This document shows, piece after piece, positions 1 to 11,311 of a stretch of 64,000 nucleotides of DNA. The notes below the pieces were generated by a model. It ran no database searches. It saw nothing but the letters and a program-made list of their open reading frames with translations, and was not told the origin of the DNA. The DNA is from Streptomyces sp. NBC_01235 (GTDB taxonomy: Bacteria; Actinomycetota; Actinomycetes; Streptomycetales; Streptomycetaceae). Within the stretch, counting starts at the first letter, position 1; each line of letters begins with the position of its first letter. The position numbers and the translations under genes were made by a program. The stretch spans positions 3,162,001 to 3,226,000 of the forward strand of contig NZ_CP108513.1 in assembly GCF_035989285.1 (NCBI RefSeq), read 5' to 3'.

Positions 1-69
1 GCGGCGGCGATCACCTGCTCCCGGGCCGGAGCGGAACCGCCGTACGCCTCCGAACTGGGCGACTTCTAA
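1..69 (+). CDS. C-terminal end of an unidentified protein (partial)
   Basis: An open frame enters from the left edge and ends at a TAA at 67-69, giving the last 22 residues, which finish with the hydrophilic tail ASELGDF. It converges on uvrA and is separated from it by a strong hairpin at 136-183. There is too little sequence to assign a family. The call rests only on an open high-GC frame with a sensible stop just before a terminator. Confidence 0.45.
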   Translation, partial: AAAITCSRAGAEPPYASELGDF

Positions 70-135
70 GGGTTGTTGGGGGTTATGGAGGGCTGTTGGC
101 GCTGCTGGTGGCCTCCGTCGACAACGGGACAACGG

Positions 136-183
136 ACGGCGCCCCGCGGGGGGTTCCGATGTGGAGTTCCCGCGGGGCGCCGT
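136..183. terminator. Bidirectional hairpin terminator between convergent genes
   Basis: A perfect 15-bp inverted repeat (136-150 and 169-183, core GGCGCCCCGCGGG) encloses an 18-nt loop. It lies between the stop of the plus-strand gene and the end of uvrA. There is no long U tract, which is usual for Streptomyces terminators. Confidence 0.8.
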
Positions 184-200
184 ATTGCTTTCGGGCTGTG

Positions 201-3236
<3,036 letters not shown>

Positions 3237-3459
3237 GCCGGTCCGCACCTTTCTTGAGAGAAGTGACAGGGGCGGGGCCCCCGTCTTTCTCAGACTAGGG
3301 CGAGCCACTGACAACGCCGGTCGGGATTCACCGGTTCACAACAATCCCCGGCCTTCCAGCATGCCCGACGCCACCACCGACCATATAGCACGTGCATTCG
3401 ATTTCGGGTCGCAGTTCGCCACCTTCACCCGAAGGGGTGGCGGGGCTAGGGTCAGTACC

Positions 3460-4146
3460 ATGATTGATCACGCTCATGACCTGGAGTCTGTACGTGACGC
3501 GACCGAGCGGCTGCTCACCGCAGTCGCCGAACTGGACAACGCGTCGGTGACCGAGTCGTCACGTCTGCCCGGCTGGAGCCGCGGCCATGTCCTGGCCCAC
3601 ATCGCCCGCAACGCGGACGCCCTCGTGAACGTCCTCGAGGGCCGTCCCATGTACGCGGACGCGCACGTCCGCGACGCCGACATCGAGCGGGACGCCCCGC
3701 GTCCCCTGGACGTCCAGCTCGCGGACGTACGGGAGAGCGCGGCCCGTTTCCAGACGACGGGGGCGGCGCCCGCGGACTGGTCGCGCACGGTGCGGTTGCG
3801 CAACGGGGTGGTCGACTCGGCGGCCCGGGTGCCCTTCCGGCGGTGGGTGGAGGTCGAGCTGCACCACGTGGACCTGGGCATCGGCTACGAGCTGGAGGAC
3901 CTGCCGAAGGAGTTCACCGGGCGGGAGACCGAGTTCCTCGCCGAGCGGTTCACCGGCCGTCCCGACGTGCCGCCGACGCGGCTGACGGACGGCACGCGCG
4001 CGTGGCACACGGGCCGGAAGGCCGACGAGCCCGAGGTGACCGTCACCGGCTCCCCCGCGGACCTCCTCGGCTGGCTCGCCGGGCGCCGCGACGGATCCGC
4101 GCTGACCGTCGACGGCGGGCCGCTGCCGGCCCTCCCCCCGCTATAG
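3460..4146 (+). CDS. Maleylpyruvate isomerase family mycothiol-dependent enzyme
   Basis: A 228-aa DinB-like four-helix protein. The N-terminus contains LPGWSRGHVLAHIARNADAL, the conserved WxxxHvxxHiarNad block of mycothiol-dependent maleylpyruvate isomerase-like enzymes. The His residues of that block and of VELHHVDLG would form the metal site. Members of this family use mycothiol in isomerisation or thiol transfer; the substrate here cannot be inferred. ATG 3460 is chosen because the upstream in-frame extension belongs to the uvrA divergent promoter region. The MBL hydrolase starts 9 bp after the stop, so the two are probably co-transcribed. Confidence 0.85.
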   Translation: MIDHAHDLESVRDATERLLTAVAELDNASVTESSRLPGWSRGHVLAHIARNADALVNVLEGRPMYADAHVRDADIERDAPRPLDVQLADVRESAARFQTTGAAPADWSRTVRLRNGVVDSAARVPFRRWVEVELHHVDLGIGYELEDLPKEFTGRETEFLAERFTGRPDVPPTRLTDGTRAWHTGRKADEPEVTVTGSPADLLGWLAGRRDGSALTVDGGPLPALPPL

Positions 4147-4155
4147 GCTGCCGCC

Positions 4156-4809
4156 ATGACGTACAGCGGAGAGGTGACGGTCGGCGGCCCGGCGGACGTG
4201 CACGAGCTCAAGGACCTGATGATCACCAAGATCGCGGTCGGCCCGATGAACAACAACGCCTATCTGCTGCGCTGCCGGGCCACGGACGAGCAGTTGCTGA
4301 TCGACGCGGCCAATGACGCGGAGGCCCTGCTCGGCATGATCGGTGACGACGGCATCGCGTCCGTCGTCACCACCCATCAGCACGGCGACCACTGGCAGGC
4401 GCTCGCCGAGGTCGTGGCGGCCACGCGCGCGCGTACCTACGCCGGCCGGGAGGACGCCGACGGCATCCCCGTACCGACCGACGTCCCCGTCGACGACGGC
4501 GACGTCATCCGGGTGGGGAACGTGGAACTCACCGCGCGCCACATGGTCGGACACACGCCCGGCTCGATCGCCCTGGTCTACGACGACCCGCACGGCCACC
4601 CCCATGTGTTCACCGGCGACTGCCTCTTCCCCGGCGGTCCTGGTCGGACAACACGTCCGGAAGAGTTCAACTCCCTGATGGACGGCCTGGAAACCAAGCT
4701 GTTCGACGTCCTGCCCGACGAGACGTGGATCTACCCCGGCCACGGCAACGACACCACCATCGGCACGGAGCGGCCCCACCTCGCGGAGTGGCGCGCACGA
4801 GGCTGGTAA
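4156..4809 (+). CDS. MBL-fold metallo-hydrolase, chimeric: 3' end supplied by an integrated element
   Basis: A 217-aa metallo-beta-lactamase-fold hydrolase of the glyoxalase II-like group. Metal-binding motifs are HQHGDHW (about 75-81), [16 protein letters not shown] and YPGHGNDTT. It follows the mycothiol-dependent gene by 9 bp. The reading frame crosses the left attachment site (4626-4637) just after the third metal motif. Everything downstream of that site is a diverged copy of a 3' end that also occurs as a remnant at 11301-11481. So the present gene appears to be host 5' part plus element-encoded 3' part, with all metal ligands kept. Family assignment is firm, the chimeric history is inferred from the duplication, and the substrate is unknown. 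Confidence 0.88.
   Translation: MTYSGEVTVGGPADVHELKDLMITKIAVGPMNNNAYLLRCRATDEQLLIDAANDAEALLGMIGDDGIASVVTTHQHGDHWQALAEVVAATRARTYAGREDADGIPVPTDVPVDDGDVIRVGNVELTARHMVGHTPGSIALVYDDPHGHPHVFTGDCLFPGGPGRTTRPEEFNSLMDGLETKLFDVLPDETWIYPGHGNDTTIGTERPHLAEWRARGW
4626..4637. other. attL core of the integrative element
   Basis: CTTCCCCGGCGG, identical to the right copy at 11300-11311. It lies in codons for F-P-G-G of the MBL hydrolase. Left of it is host sequence; right of it the sequence changes to a diverged copy of the same gene's 3' end. The exact crossover dinucleotide cannot be fixed from one genome. Confidence 0.75.
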
Positions 4810-4820
4810 CCGTCCAACGA

Positions 4821-4858
4821 CGACCGCCCTCGTCTCGAAACCGAAGCGGGGGCGGTCG
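4821..4858 (+). terminator. Hairpin terminator carried by the element behind the restored MBL gene
   Basis: 9-bp arms CGACCGCCC (4821-4829) and GGGCGGTCG (4850-4858) begin 12 bp after the MBL stop. It differs in sequence from the host terminator after the displaced 3' end (11492-11525), so the element brought both a gene end and a terminator. Confidence 0.6.
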
Positions 4859-4982
4859 CGCGTTCAGACCCGTTCCGCGCTCGGGAGGGTCACGCCCCAC
4901 GGACGGTGACCTCCAGAGCTCCGTCACCGACGCCGGCAGCAGCGACTGCCAGAGTCGGTGGGACTGTTCCATGGGCTGCGGT

Positions 4983-5645
4983 CTGCGCGACCGCTTCAAG
5001 TTCGACGGCACCGGCTACTACCTGAAGTCCACGGAGGAGATGTACGCCATCGACTCCTCGGACGCCTGGCAGGAAGGCTGCCGCAACACCCTCCTGGTGG
5101 CCGAACAGGTCGACACCGAGGACATGTTCGAGGCCAAGAACCTCATGCCGAAGTTCGACATCCCCGAGGGCTTCACCAAGGTCACCTGGTTCAAGGAGGA
5201 GGTCCGCCGCGGCATGGAGCGCCGCTTCCCCGGCGGCGACCCCGAGGACCGCCAGAAGCAGGTCGAGTACGAGATGGACGTCATCATCCAGATGGGGTTC
5301 CCGGGCTACTTCCTCGTCGCCGCCGACTTCATCATGTGGGCCAAGAACAACGGCATCGCGGTCGGCCCCGGCCGAGGCTCCGCGGCCGGCTCGATCGTCG
5401 CGTACGCCATGGGCATCACCGACCTCGACCCGATCCCGCACGGTCTGATCTTCGAGCGGTTCCTCAACCCCGAGCGCGTCTCCATGCCCGATGTCGACAT
5501 CGACTTCGACGAGCGCAGGCGCGTCGAGGTGATCCGGTACGTGACCGAGAAGTACGGCGCCGACAAGGTCGCCATGATCGGCACCTACGGCAAGATCAAG
5601 GCCAAGAACGCGATCAAGGACTCCGCGCGCGTGCTGGGCCACCTG
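4983..5645 (+). pseudogene. Internal fragment of DNA polymerase III alpha subunit (dnaE)
   Basis: About 221 codons of clear DnaE similarity in one open frame, from [14 protein letters not shown] to [13 protein letters not shown]. The fragment covers the end of the PHP region and the start of the palm. It includes [15 protein letters not shown] and the catalytic [12 protein letters not shown] segment with two of the three active-site aspartates. A full DnaE is about 1180 aa, so both ends are missing: no start of this gene is present, and after VLG the frame runs into unrelated sequence ending at 5759. It lies inside the integrative element, directly behind the MBL terminator. It cannot encode an active polymerase, and its source (phage, plasmid or host copy) is unknown. 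Confidence 0.8.
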
Positions 5646-6074
5646 CACGCCTACCGACATCGTGGCTTACCTCAAGCAGTTGCCCATCGTCTCGGACATC
5701 ACGATGGACACCTCGACGACGAGGTCATCGTCAGTTCGCCTCCAAGGAGAACGAGTTGAACCCCGCGCCGGCGTAGGGGAGTAGGGCTATACGCGCACCA
5801 GACGTACCGGGACCCGATCATGCCGACCGTCCCGTCGGTACGTCGTGGTCGCGACGTCATGGCCGGCCCCGGAGTCGGAGTTCACAGCTCGCGGCCTTCA
5901 CCAACGCCTGCGCGAGCCAGGCCCATCGTGCGCGCCGTCCAGTCGACGTACCGCCACCGGCCCTCTGGCCAGGAGGGCGCACGAGGGTGCGCCCAATCGC
6001 AGCACCGTCCGGGGCCCCGCTCCCTGCCGTCCGGAGTACGAGCCCCGGCGGCGAGTGTCCGCCATGCTGTCCTC
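5646..6074. other. Rearranged spacer between dnaE fragment and transposase
   Basis: About 430 bp without a convincing gene. The first 120 bp keep high GC3 in shifting frames (one reads [13 protein letters not shown] before a TAG at 5776), suggesting further gene debris. The rest is the 5' flank of the IS630-type transposase. I could not identify terminal inverted repeats or a TA target duplication by eye, so the left end of the insertion sequence is not placed. Confidence 0.4.
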
Positions 6075-7208
6075 GTGGCTGAGCGTGTACGCGTGCGTGA
6101 GATCGATGACGACGAAGGGCAGCGGCTGCTGCGGATCGTGCGCCGGGGCACCGGGTCGGTGGTGACCTGGCGGCGGGCCCAGATGGTGCTGCTGTCCGCG
6201 CAAAGTATGGACGTGAACAAGATCGCTGAGGTGACGTTCACCAGCCCGGACCGGGTCCGCGATGTGATCCACAACTTCAACGCCGATGGCTTCAAGGCGC
6301 TCTACCCCAAGTACAAGGGCGGGCGCCCGAAGACCTTCACCCTGCCGGAACGGCGGGAGATCAAGAAGATCGCAAAGTCGAAGCCGGCCGAGCACGGCCT
6401 GCCGTTCTCGACCTGGAGCCTGGTCAAGCTGGCCGACTTCCTGGTCGCTGAGGGGGTGGTCGACGACATCAGCCACGAGGGCCTGCGCATCCTGCTCCGC
6501 GAGGAAGGCGTCACCTTTCAACGCCTGAAGACCTGGAAGACCTCGAAGGACCCGGACTACGAAGCGAAGAAGGCCCGCGTCGAGCACCTCTACGCCATCG
6601 CCGACGGCGAGGTCTTACCCGAGGGCGGCGAGCCCGAAGTCATTTTCTGCATGGACGAGTTCGGCCCGCTCAACCTCCAACCCCACCCCGGACGCCAGTG
6701 GGCCGAACGCGGAGGCAAAGGGAAGGATCCCGAGCGTGAGCCCAGGCCGCGCCGCCGGGCCACCTACACCCGCCCGCACGGCGTGCGGCACCTGTTCGCC
6801 GCCTACGACCTGGGCAAAGACCAGCTCTACGGCCACATCAAGAAGACCAAGACCCGGTCGAAGTTTCTGGAGTTCTGCCGCTACCTGCGCTCCCTGCACC
6901 CGGTCGGGAAGCGCATTGCGATCGTCTGTGACAACTACTCGCCTCATCTGACCACCAAGCGGTGCAGCCGGGTCGCGGACTGGGCCGACGCGAACAACGT
7001 CGAGATCGCCTACACCCCGACGAACAGCTCCTGGCTGAACCGGATCGAGGCCCACTTCACGGCCCTGCGTTACTTCGCCCTCGATGGCACTGACCACCCC
7101 ACGCACAAGGCTCAGGGCAGCATGATCCGCCGCTACATCATCTGGCGGAACAAGCACGCCGCCGACGAACGCCTCCGGAAGGTCGTCACCAGGGCGAACG
7201 TGGCCTGA
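6075..7208 (+). CDS. IS630 family transposase
   Basis: A 377-aa DDE transposase. The N-terminal winged-helix part (about 1-140) contains RRAQMVLLSAQ and KYKGGRPKTFTLPERREI. The RNase H-like catalytic part contains VIFCMDEFGP (first Asp), IVCDNYSPH (second Asp) and TPTNSSWLNRIEAHF (final acidic residue), the usual IS630/Tc1 pattern. GTG 6075 is chosen because family similarity starts there; the frame stays open upstream to 5820 without similarity. A TTA codon at 6615-6617 makes expression dependent on the bldA tRNA if intact. The gene seems complete and may be mobile, but the IS ends were not found. Confidence 0.9.
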   Translation: MAERVRVREIDDDEGQRLLRIVRRGTGSVVTWRRAQMVLLSAQSMDVNKIAEVTFTSPDRVRDVIHNFNADGFKALYPKYKGGRPKTFTLPERREIKKIAKSKPAEHGLPFSTWSLVKLADFLVAEGVVDDISHEGLRILLREEGVTFQRLKTWKTSKDPDYEAKKARVEHLYAIADGEVLPEGGEPEVIFCMDEFGPLNLQPHPGRQWAERGGKGKDPEREPRPRRRATYTRPHGVRHLFAAYDLGKDQLYGHIKKTKTRSKFLEFCRYLRSLHPVGKRIAIVCDNYSPHLTTKRCSRVADWADANNVEIAYTPTNSSWLNRIEAHFTALRYFALDGTDHPTHKAQGSMIRRYIIWRNKHAADERLRKVVTRANVA

Positions 7209-7213
7209 AGGAG

Positions 7214-7609
7214 CTACTGGCCTTCGTCGCGGCGCAAGTAGGAACGGATGTCGTCACGTCCGTCGAGGGCTCGTCCGTCAACGTCCGACGGGTCGAGCTC
7301 GGCCCGGGTCGCCAGACTCTCGGCCAGCACAACCGCTCGATCACTAAGTCGGCCGAACCTGCGGGCCGTGTGTCCCAGGCACAGGCCGGCCAGCCCAAGC
7401 AGTTGGCTCCCGGCCGCCGCCCTGGTTCCCACCTCGATACAGCAGTGCTCGATGAACGCGCGATCGTCGTCGTTCAAAGCGATGCCGACCAGCGCGGCTG
7501 CTGCCGGGACTTCCAGCGCGCTGTCGTGGAGTGCCCCTTCCACTGCCTCAGCGACGACGTCGTGGGGCAGCGCGGGAGGATTCTCGAACGTGCAGTGGGA
7601 GTGCGTCAC
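7214..7609 (-). CDS. Conserved hypothetical protein
   Basis: A 131-aa acidic, alanine-rich protein with regular helices (AAAALVGIALNDDDRAFIEHC, then GLAGLCLGHTARRFGRL) that suggests a HEAT- or armadillo-like helical repeat. GC3 is strongly biased in this frame and it ends 5 bp from the convergent transposase stop. Small proteins like this sit in many Streptomyces genomes, sometimes as immunity-like partners, but nothing here proves a function. It lies inside the integrative element. Confidence 0.6.
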   Translation of the reverse strand: MTHSHCTFENPPALPHDVVAEAVEGALHDSALEVPAAAALVGIALNDDDRAFIEHCCIEVGTRAAAGSQLLGLAGLCLGHTARRFGRLSDRAVVLAESLATRAELDPSDVDGRALDGRDDIRSYLRRDEGQ

Positions 7610-7820
7610 GCAGGGAGGCTACGCGGCACACCTGGACTCGCAGCGCGAAGCCCTGTCCCCGACGTCAGGGCGAATGGGGCGAAGGTTGTCTGATGCGGCA
7701 CTAGATCAACCGGAACCACTCCCTGGCGGTCGCCGCTGCGGACCGTGCCGAACCGGGACGGATCGCCGGGGTGTTGCGCTACTTGCGCAGGCCCACCCGC
7801 GCGGGCACGGGTACGAGAGC

Positions 7821-7862
7821 GCCGGGGGTTCAACCTTCGCGTGACCCGGTTCAACCCCCGGC
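7821..7862. terminator. Hairpin upstream of the small membrane protein gene
   Basis: 10-bp perfect arms GCCGGGGGTT (7821-7830) and AACCCCCGGC (7853-7862) enclose a 22-nt loop that itself carries CAACC and GGTTC. It sits in the 339-bp gap 7610-7948, where I see no gene. It could be a terminator or an attenuator. Confidence 0.4.
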
Positions 7863-7948
7863 GGCCGCGGCGGGTGTTGTGGCGCGGCGCGTCAGTCGGG
7901 GTGTCGGTAAGAGCTCTGTCACCAGCCGCAAACGGCAGGATGCTCACC

Positions 7949-8524
7949 ATGAGTGACGCAGCGGCAACCATCTTCACTGCCATAGCGGGCGGACTGTTCG
8001 CCCTCGCAGTGGCATACATCGGCTACAGGGCTGGCCAGCGGCAGACCACCGACCAGGCCACCGTCGAACACGGCCAATGGCTACGCGGGCAACGCCAGCA
8101 GGCCTACCTGGCGTTCGTAGACACCTGGGACACCACGGTGGACAGCCTCCAGCGCCTGCAGCAGTCGTGGGAGCCGCGGGTACGTGAGTACCAGCAGGGC
8201 GACCGACTCGACGACCCGGCTGAGGAACCAAGCCGTCTGCTGGGAGATGCGCGGCGCGCGGTCCGTAGGGATCTCGAACGTGTGGAGTTGTTGGGCCCTC
8301 AGCGGGTCGACGTCGCGGTACGGGCGATGGAGGACGCCTTCCGGGAGATGCGGGACGTGATCGCAGCTCAAATGGCGACCGGCGCGACCTGTCCGCACTG
8401 GGATGAGTGGAACCCGGTGACGGTCCGGGCTAACACGGCACGGTTCAACTTCCACGCCGCGGCGATCCGGACGTTGCGGCAGCCGCCGAGCCCGGAGGGG
8501 GAGAGTGAGGGCCTGGAGGAGTAA
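7949..8524 (+). CDS. Small single-pass membrane protein of unknown function
   Basis: 191 aa. One N-terminal membrane helix (about residues 4-25, IFTAIAGGLFALAVAYIGYR) is followed by a cytoplasmic helical domain with QRQQAYLAFVDTWDTTVDS. ATG 7949 is preferred over the in-frame ATG at 7940 because GCAGGA lies 8 nt upstream of it. Proteins with this layout are common, uncharacterised cargo in Streptomyces accessory regions. It is inside the integrative element and transcribed toward the frameshifted HTH gene. Confidence 0.65.
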   Translation: MSDAAATIFTAIAGGLFALAVAYIGYRAGQRQTTDQATVEHGQWLRGQRQQAYLAFVDTWDTTVDSLQRLQQSWEPRVREYQQGDRLDDPAEEPSRLLGDARRAVRRDLERVELLGPQRVDVAVRAMEDAFREMRDVIAAQMATGATCPHWDEWNPVTVRANTARFNFHAAAIRTLRQPPSPEGESEGLEE

Positions 8525-8555
8525 TCACCACGGTTTGTGGCTGGTGAAACGGTTC

Positions 8556-9051
8556 TTACCGGCACCCCCAGTCGTCGGGATCCTCGTCGGGGAGGTCGTC
8601 CAGGAGCGCGGCGAGCTCGTCGGTGTCGGCGGTCAGGTCGTCCAGGTCGGGCCAGTTGTCGGCGGCCACGACGTCCAGCAGCTCCGCCAGTTCCTCCGGG
8701 TCGACGCCGAAGCGGGCCTCAGCCCACGCGGCGAACGCCTCGTCGGTGTCGGGCAGCAGCCGCCCGGGCGCCTGCATGGGCTTGGACGCCTCCTGACGCG
8801 CCGTGGGGACGGCCGGGCGAGCCGTCCGGGCCTTGAAGGTCGTCCAGGGGTGGGAGAGCGGCGAGAGCGGCCTCCAGGCCCTCCGGGCTGCCCTCCTGCT
8901 GCCACAGCTCCGCCCCACGCTGCGCCCACTTCCACGCGGTCCACGTCGACACCTTGAAGGCGCGGGCGATGTGCCGCATGGTGGCCTCCCACTCGCGGGC
9001 GAGTAGCCCGAGGTAGGCGGCCGGGACAGGACCGGCGGACGCGGCAGGCAT
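8556..9051 (-). pseudogene. Frameshifted HTH protein gene
   Basis: The ATG at 9051 opens a frame encoding an HTH-like N-terminus (MRHIARAFKVSTWTAWKWA). Near 8830-8860 coding character moves to a second frame that continues to the TAA at 8556, encoding LLPDTDEAFAAWAEARFGV and a very acidic C-terminus (DDLPDEDPDDWG). Together they make about 165 codons of plausible protein, so a single indel has split the gene, unless expression uses a frameshift or the read has an error. It is divergent from the XRE regulator, the usual place for a phage-type second regulator or excision factor; that role is inference. Confidence 0.55.
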
Positions 9052-9112
9052 GGGCGCCTCCGTGCTCGTGGGTTTCGTCCGGCCCTCAACCAGCGACGTG
9101 CGAGGCGGCGCG

Positions 9113-9691
9113 GTGGCCAGCCTCCTCGGCCCCACCTCCCGGGCCGTCGCGAACAATCTCCGCAGGTTGCGCGAGGCGCGAGGGCTGAGCCTCCGCGCAC
9201 TCTCGGCCGATCTCAAGCGCCGCGGCCACAACCTCAGCGCCGACGCCCTCAACAAGATCGAGAACGGGCGGACCCCCGAGGCCGGCGCCGAACCGGCGAA
9301 GAACGTCCGGCGCATCGACGTCGATGACCTGACCGCCCTCGCGGCGGCACTCGGCGTGAACCCCAACGCCCTGCTGCTCCCCCACCAGGGATCAGGCAGC
9401 ATCACCCTGACCGGCATGGGGCACGTCGACGCGACGATCGTGTGGGCATGGGCTGAGGGCCGCCGCCCGCTCACCGTTCCCGAAGGTGATGACGGGACTA
9501 CGAACGCCGACTTCCAGCGCTACGCCCGGCCTCTCGGCATCCGCCGCTACGACCGCTCACCCGCCAGCAGGGCGGCACATTTTGAGGACTCCGGCGGTCG
9601 CGGGTACTACCAGCTCCGGGACGGGAAACTGCACGAGGTCAGCACCGGCGAGCCGGTCGAGTTCGACCAGCACGGCAACCACGACGACTGA
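9113..9691 (+). CDS. XRE family transcriptional regulator of the element
   Basis: 192 aa. A helix-turn-helix of the Cro/C1 type spans about residues 5-75 (NNLRRLREARGLSLRALSAD, then DALNKIENGRT and LAAALGVNPNALLLP). It is followed by a C-terminal domain containing GMGHVDATIVWAWAEGRRP. GTG 9113 is chosen because conserved sequence starts with ASLLGPTSRAV and CGAGGCGG lies upstream; the frame is open to 9050. It is divergent from the frameshifted HTH gene across 61 bp and converges on the integrase. The position suggests the element's repressor or lysogeny-type regulator. Confidence 0.8.
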   Translation: MASLLGPTSRAVANNLRRLREARGLSLRALSADLKRRGHNLSADALNKIENGRTPEAGAEPAKNVRRIDVDDLTALAAALGVNPNALLLPHQGSGSITLTGMGHVDATIVWAWAEGRRPLTVPEGDDGTTNADFQRYARPLGIRRYDRSPASRAAHFEDSGGRGYYQLRDGKLHEVSTGEPVEFDQHGNHDD

Positions 9692-9767
9692 GCAACCCTC
9701 CGGCCTCGGCCGGAACGACGACGTGGCCCCCGGACACCGGGGGCCACGCCCGTACCGATTCGCGCGC

Positions 9768-11282
9768 TCAGTCGCCCGTCCGCGCCCACTGAAGCTCAAT
9801 GGTGCTCTGGTCGAACCCGGGCCCCCGCCGCGCCACCGGGTGCACCCGCAACCGAAGGCTCAGCCCGTCCAGGACCCGCCGCTGCTGCGGCACCTCGAGC
9901 GCTTGCCACGTCTCCGCCGACCGAGGCCCCACAAGGCCGTCGAAAGCGTCGAGGTCGAAGGCCGGCCGCAGCCGCCGGGCCTCGTTCTGCGCGTCCGTGA
10001 TCTGCTTCGCCAGCTTCGCCGTGATACGCCGCAACTGCTCACGGGTGATGATCCCGTCTGCGTAGTCGTCCGCCGCCGCCTCCTGGCGCGCTTTCAGCCC
10101 CTCCGCCCGCTCCAGGGCCGCCAGGGCCGCCGAGTCGTCTCCGCGGAACACCTCGGCCGCCTCGGGCCGCGACAGCACACCCACAACCACCTGCCCCACG
10201 TACCGGTCGAGCGCTTCCTCATTCCGGCCGACGCAGCCTCCCGCGTCGCAGACGTATGTCGGCTGCTTCCTGCCCCGCTTCGCGTTCCCCTTCAGCGCAA
10301 CCCGGAACACCGACCCGCACGGCCCGCACGTGGCGACCTCGCCCCACGTCAGCAGGTGCTTCCGCGCCCCCGGCAGCTCCCGCACCACGGCCCGCTCCGC
10401 GAACAGGTTCCGCAGCTGCGCGTACTGCTCGTCCGTGATGAGCGCCGGCCATGCCGCCTTGTACTCCACACCCTGGTGCACGCGGAGCCCCACGTTCGCC
10501 GGCCGCAGCGCGAGCTTCTTCACGCTGGTCTTGTTCCACAGCGACCCGTCCGCGTTCTGCCCGACAGCCCGCCGCTTCAGCTGCATCCCGGCACCGGGCG
10601 ACGGCACACCACGCTCGTTCAGGTCAGCCGTGATGCCGATGAGACTGCCGCCAGCCAGCAGGCGGGTGACGATCTCTCGGACAATCCCGGCCTGTACCGG
10701 GTCCTCGACGTCATGGAATCCGCTCACCTGGCCTCGCGCGTCGTACTCGTACTGCCGCCGCCACCCGTACGCCACGGCGCCGTTCGCCCGGCCCTCCTGG
10801 GCGCGCTCCAGGGCGGCCCGAGCCACCCGCTCACTCTTCACCTCGGACTCGGCTGTATCGGACTCGCCGAGGTTGGCGAGCTGCGACCGGTCCGACGCCT
10901 TCGCCATGTTGAACAGGCCGCCCGACTCGAACGCGACCCAGCACCCCGCGTGCCGCAAGTCCTCGATCGCCTGCGCGCGCTCAACACGGCGCCGCCACAC
11001 GCGCGACGGGTGGTAGCCCGCGACGATGACCCGGACCCCGGGTTCGCGGGCGGCCTCGATGGCGTCGGCCATCAGCCGGTCGTACTCGGGGCGTTCCTCG
11101 CCCGAGTGGGCGGAGACGTCGTTCTCGATGTACTCGCCGCCGACCTCCCAGCCGTTCTCCTCGGAGAACGTGCGCAGGTCGTTCATCTGCCGGTTGACGC
11201 CCCGTCGGCGGTCGCGGGGGTCCTCGGAGATCCGTGCGTACAAGAAGACGAGGGTACGGCGCGGGAGCGTCTTAGTGTTCAC
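9768..11282 (-). CDS. Large serine recombinase (integrase)
   Basis: 504 aa. The N-terminal resolvase domain begins with FLYARISEDPRD, where the Ser is the predicted nucleophile, followed by GVNRQMNDL. The recombinase domain lies at about 180-300. A zinc ribbon has CGPCG and a second cysteine pair CDAGGC. A coiled-coil segment (ADDYADGIITREQLRRI) lies near the C-terminus, as in phiC31-type integrases. It starts with GTG at 11282, about 18 bp from the right attachment core, and points inward, so attP sits directly upstream of the gene. It should catalyse attP x attB insertion into the MBL gene; excision would need a directionality factor I cannot identify. Confidence 0.93.
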   Translation of the reverse strand: MNTKTLPRRTLVFLYARISEDPRDRRRGVNRQMNDLRTFSEENGWEVGGEYIENDVSAHSGEERPEYDRLMADAIEAAREPGVRVIVAGYHPSRVWRRRVERAQAIEDLRHAGCWVAFESGGLFNMAKASDRSQLANLGESDTAESEVKSERVARAALERAQEGRANGAVAYGWRRQYEYDARGQVSGFHDVEDPVQAGIVREIVTRLLAGGSLIGITADLNERGVPSPGAGMQLKRRAVGQNADGSLWNKTSVKKLALRPANVGLRVHQGVEYKAAWPALITDEQYAQLRNLFAERAVVRELPGARKHLLTWGEVATCGPCGSVFRVALKGNAKRGRKQPTYVCDAGGCVGRNEEALDRYVGQVVVGVLSRPEAAEVFRGDDSAALAALERAEGLKARQEAAADDYADGIITREQLRRITAKLAKQITDAQNEARRLRPAFDLDAFDGLVGPRSAETWQALEVPQQRRVLDGLSLRLRVHPVARRGPGFDQSTIELQWARTGD

Positions 11283-11299
11283 GGGAGAGGACCCTAGGG

Positions 11300-11311
11300 C
11301 TTCCCCGGCGG
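11300..11311. other. attR core of the integrative element
   Basis: CTTCCCCGGCGG, matching attL exactly. To the left is the integrase upstream region. To the right host MBL sequence resumes (G-V-G-N-T codons) and leads into the displaced 3' end. Confidence 0.75.

Larger units (their letters stand above)
4626..11311. mobile_element. Integrative element with serine integrase, inserted in an MBL hydrolase gene
   Basis: The ends are defined by a 12-bp direct repeat CTTCCCCGGCGG at 4626-4637 and 11300-11311. Both copies sit at the same codons (FPGG) of the MBL gene, whose 3' end is present twice. The large serine integrase (9768-11282) starts about 18 bp inside the right end, as is typical of phage and ICE serine integrases. 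Other contents are an XRE regulator, a frameshifted HTH gene, a small membrane protein, an unknown protein, an IS630-type transposase and a dnaE fragment. No replication, packaging or conjugation gene is recognisable, so it looks like a reduced or decayed element of about 6.7 kb. Confidence 0.85.

Noticed and set aside
3310..3459. LexA/SOS box upstream of uvrA
   Set aside because: No CGAAC-N4-GTTCG type sequence is present; partial resemblances (TTCGATTTCGGG) do not fit.
4604..4613. Shared GTGTTCAC left of both attachment cores
   Set aside because: The distance to the core differs (20 versus 26 bp) and one copy is the integrase start codon region, so it is not part of a common att arm.
5780..7230. 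Exact insertion sequence boundaries with inverted repeats
   Set aside because: I could not find convincing terminal inverted repeats or a TA duplication by eye, so only the transposase gene is annotated.
7248..7844. 198-codon plus-strand frame opposite the 7214-7609 gene
   Set aside because: Coding bias favours the minus strand; the plus translation is Ser/Arg-rich noise.
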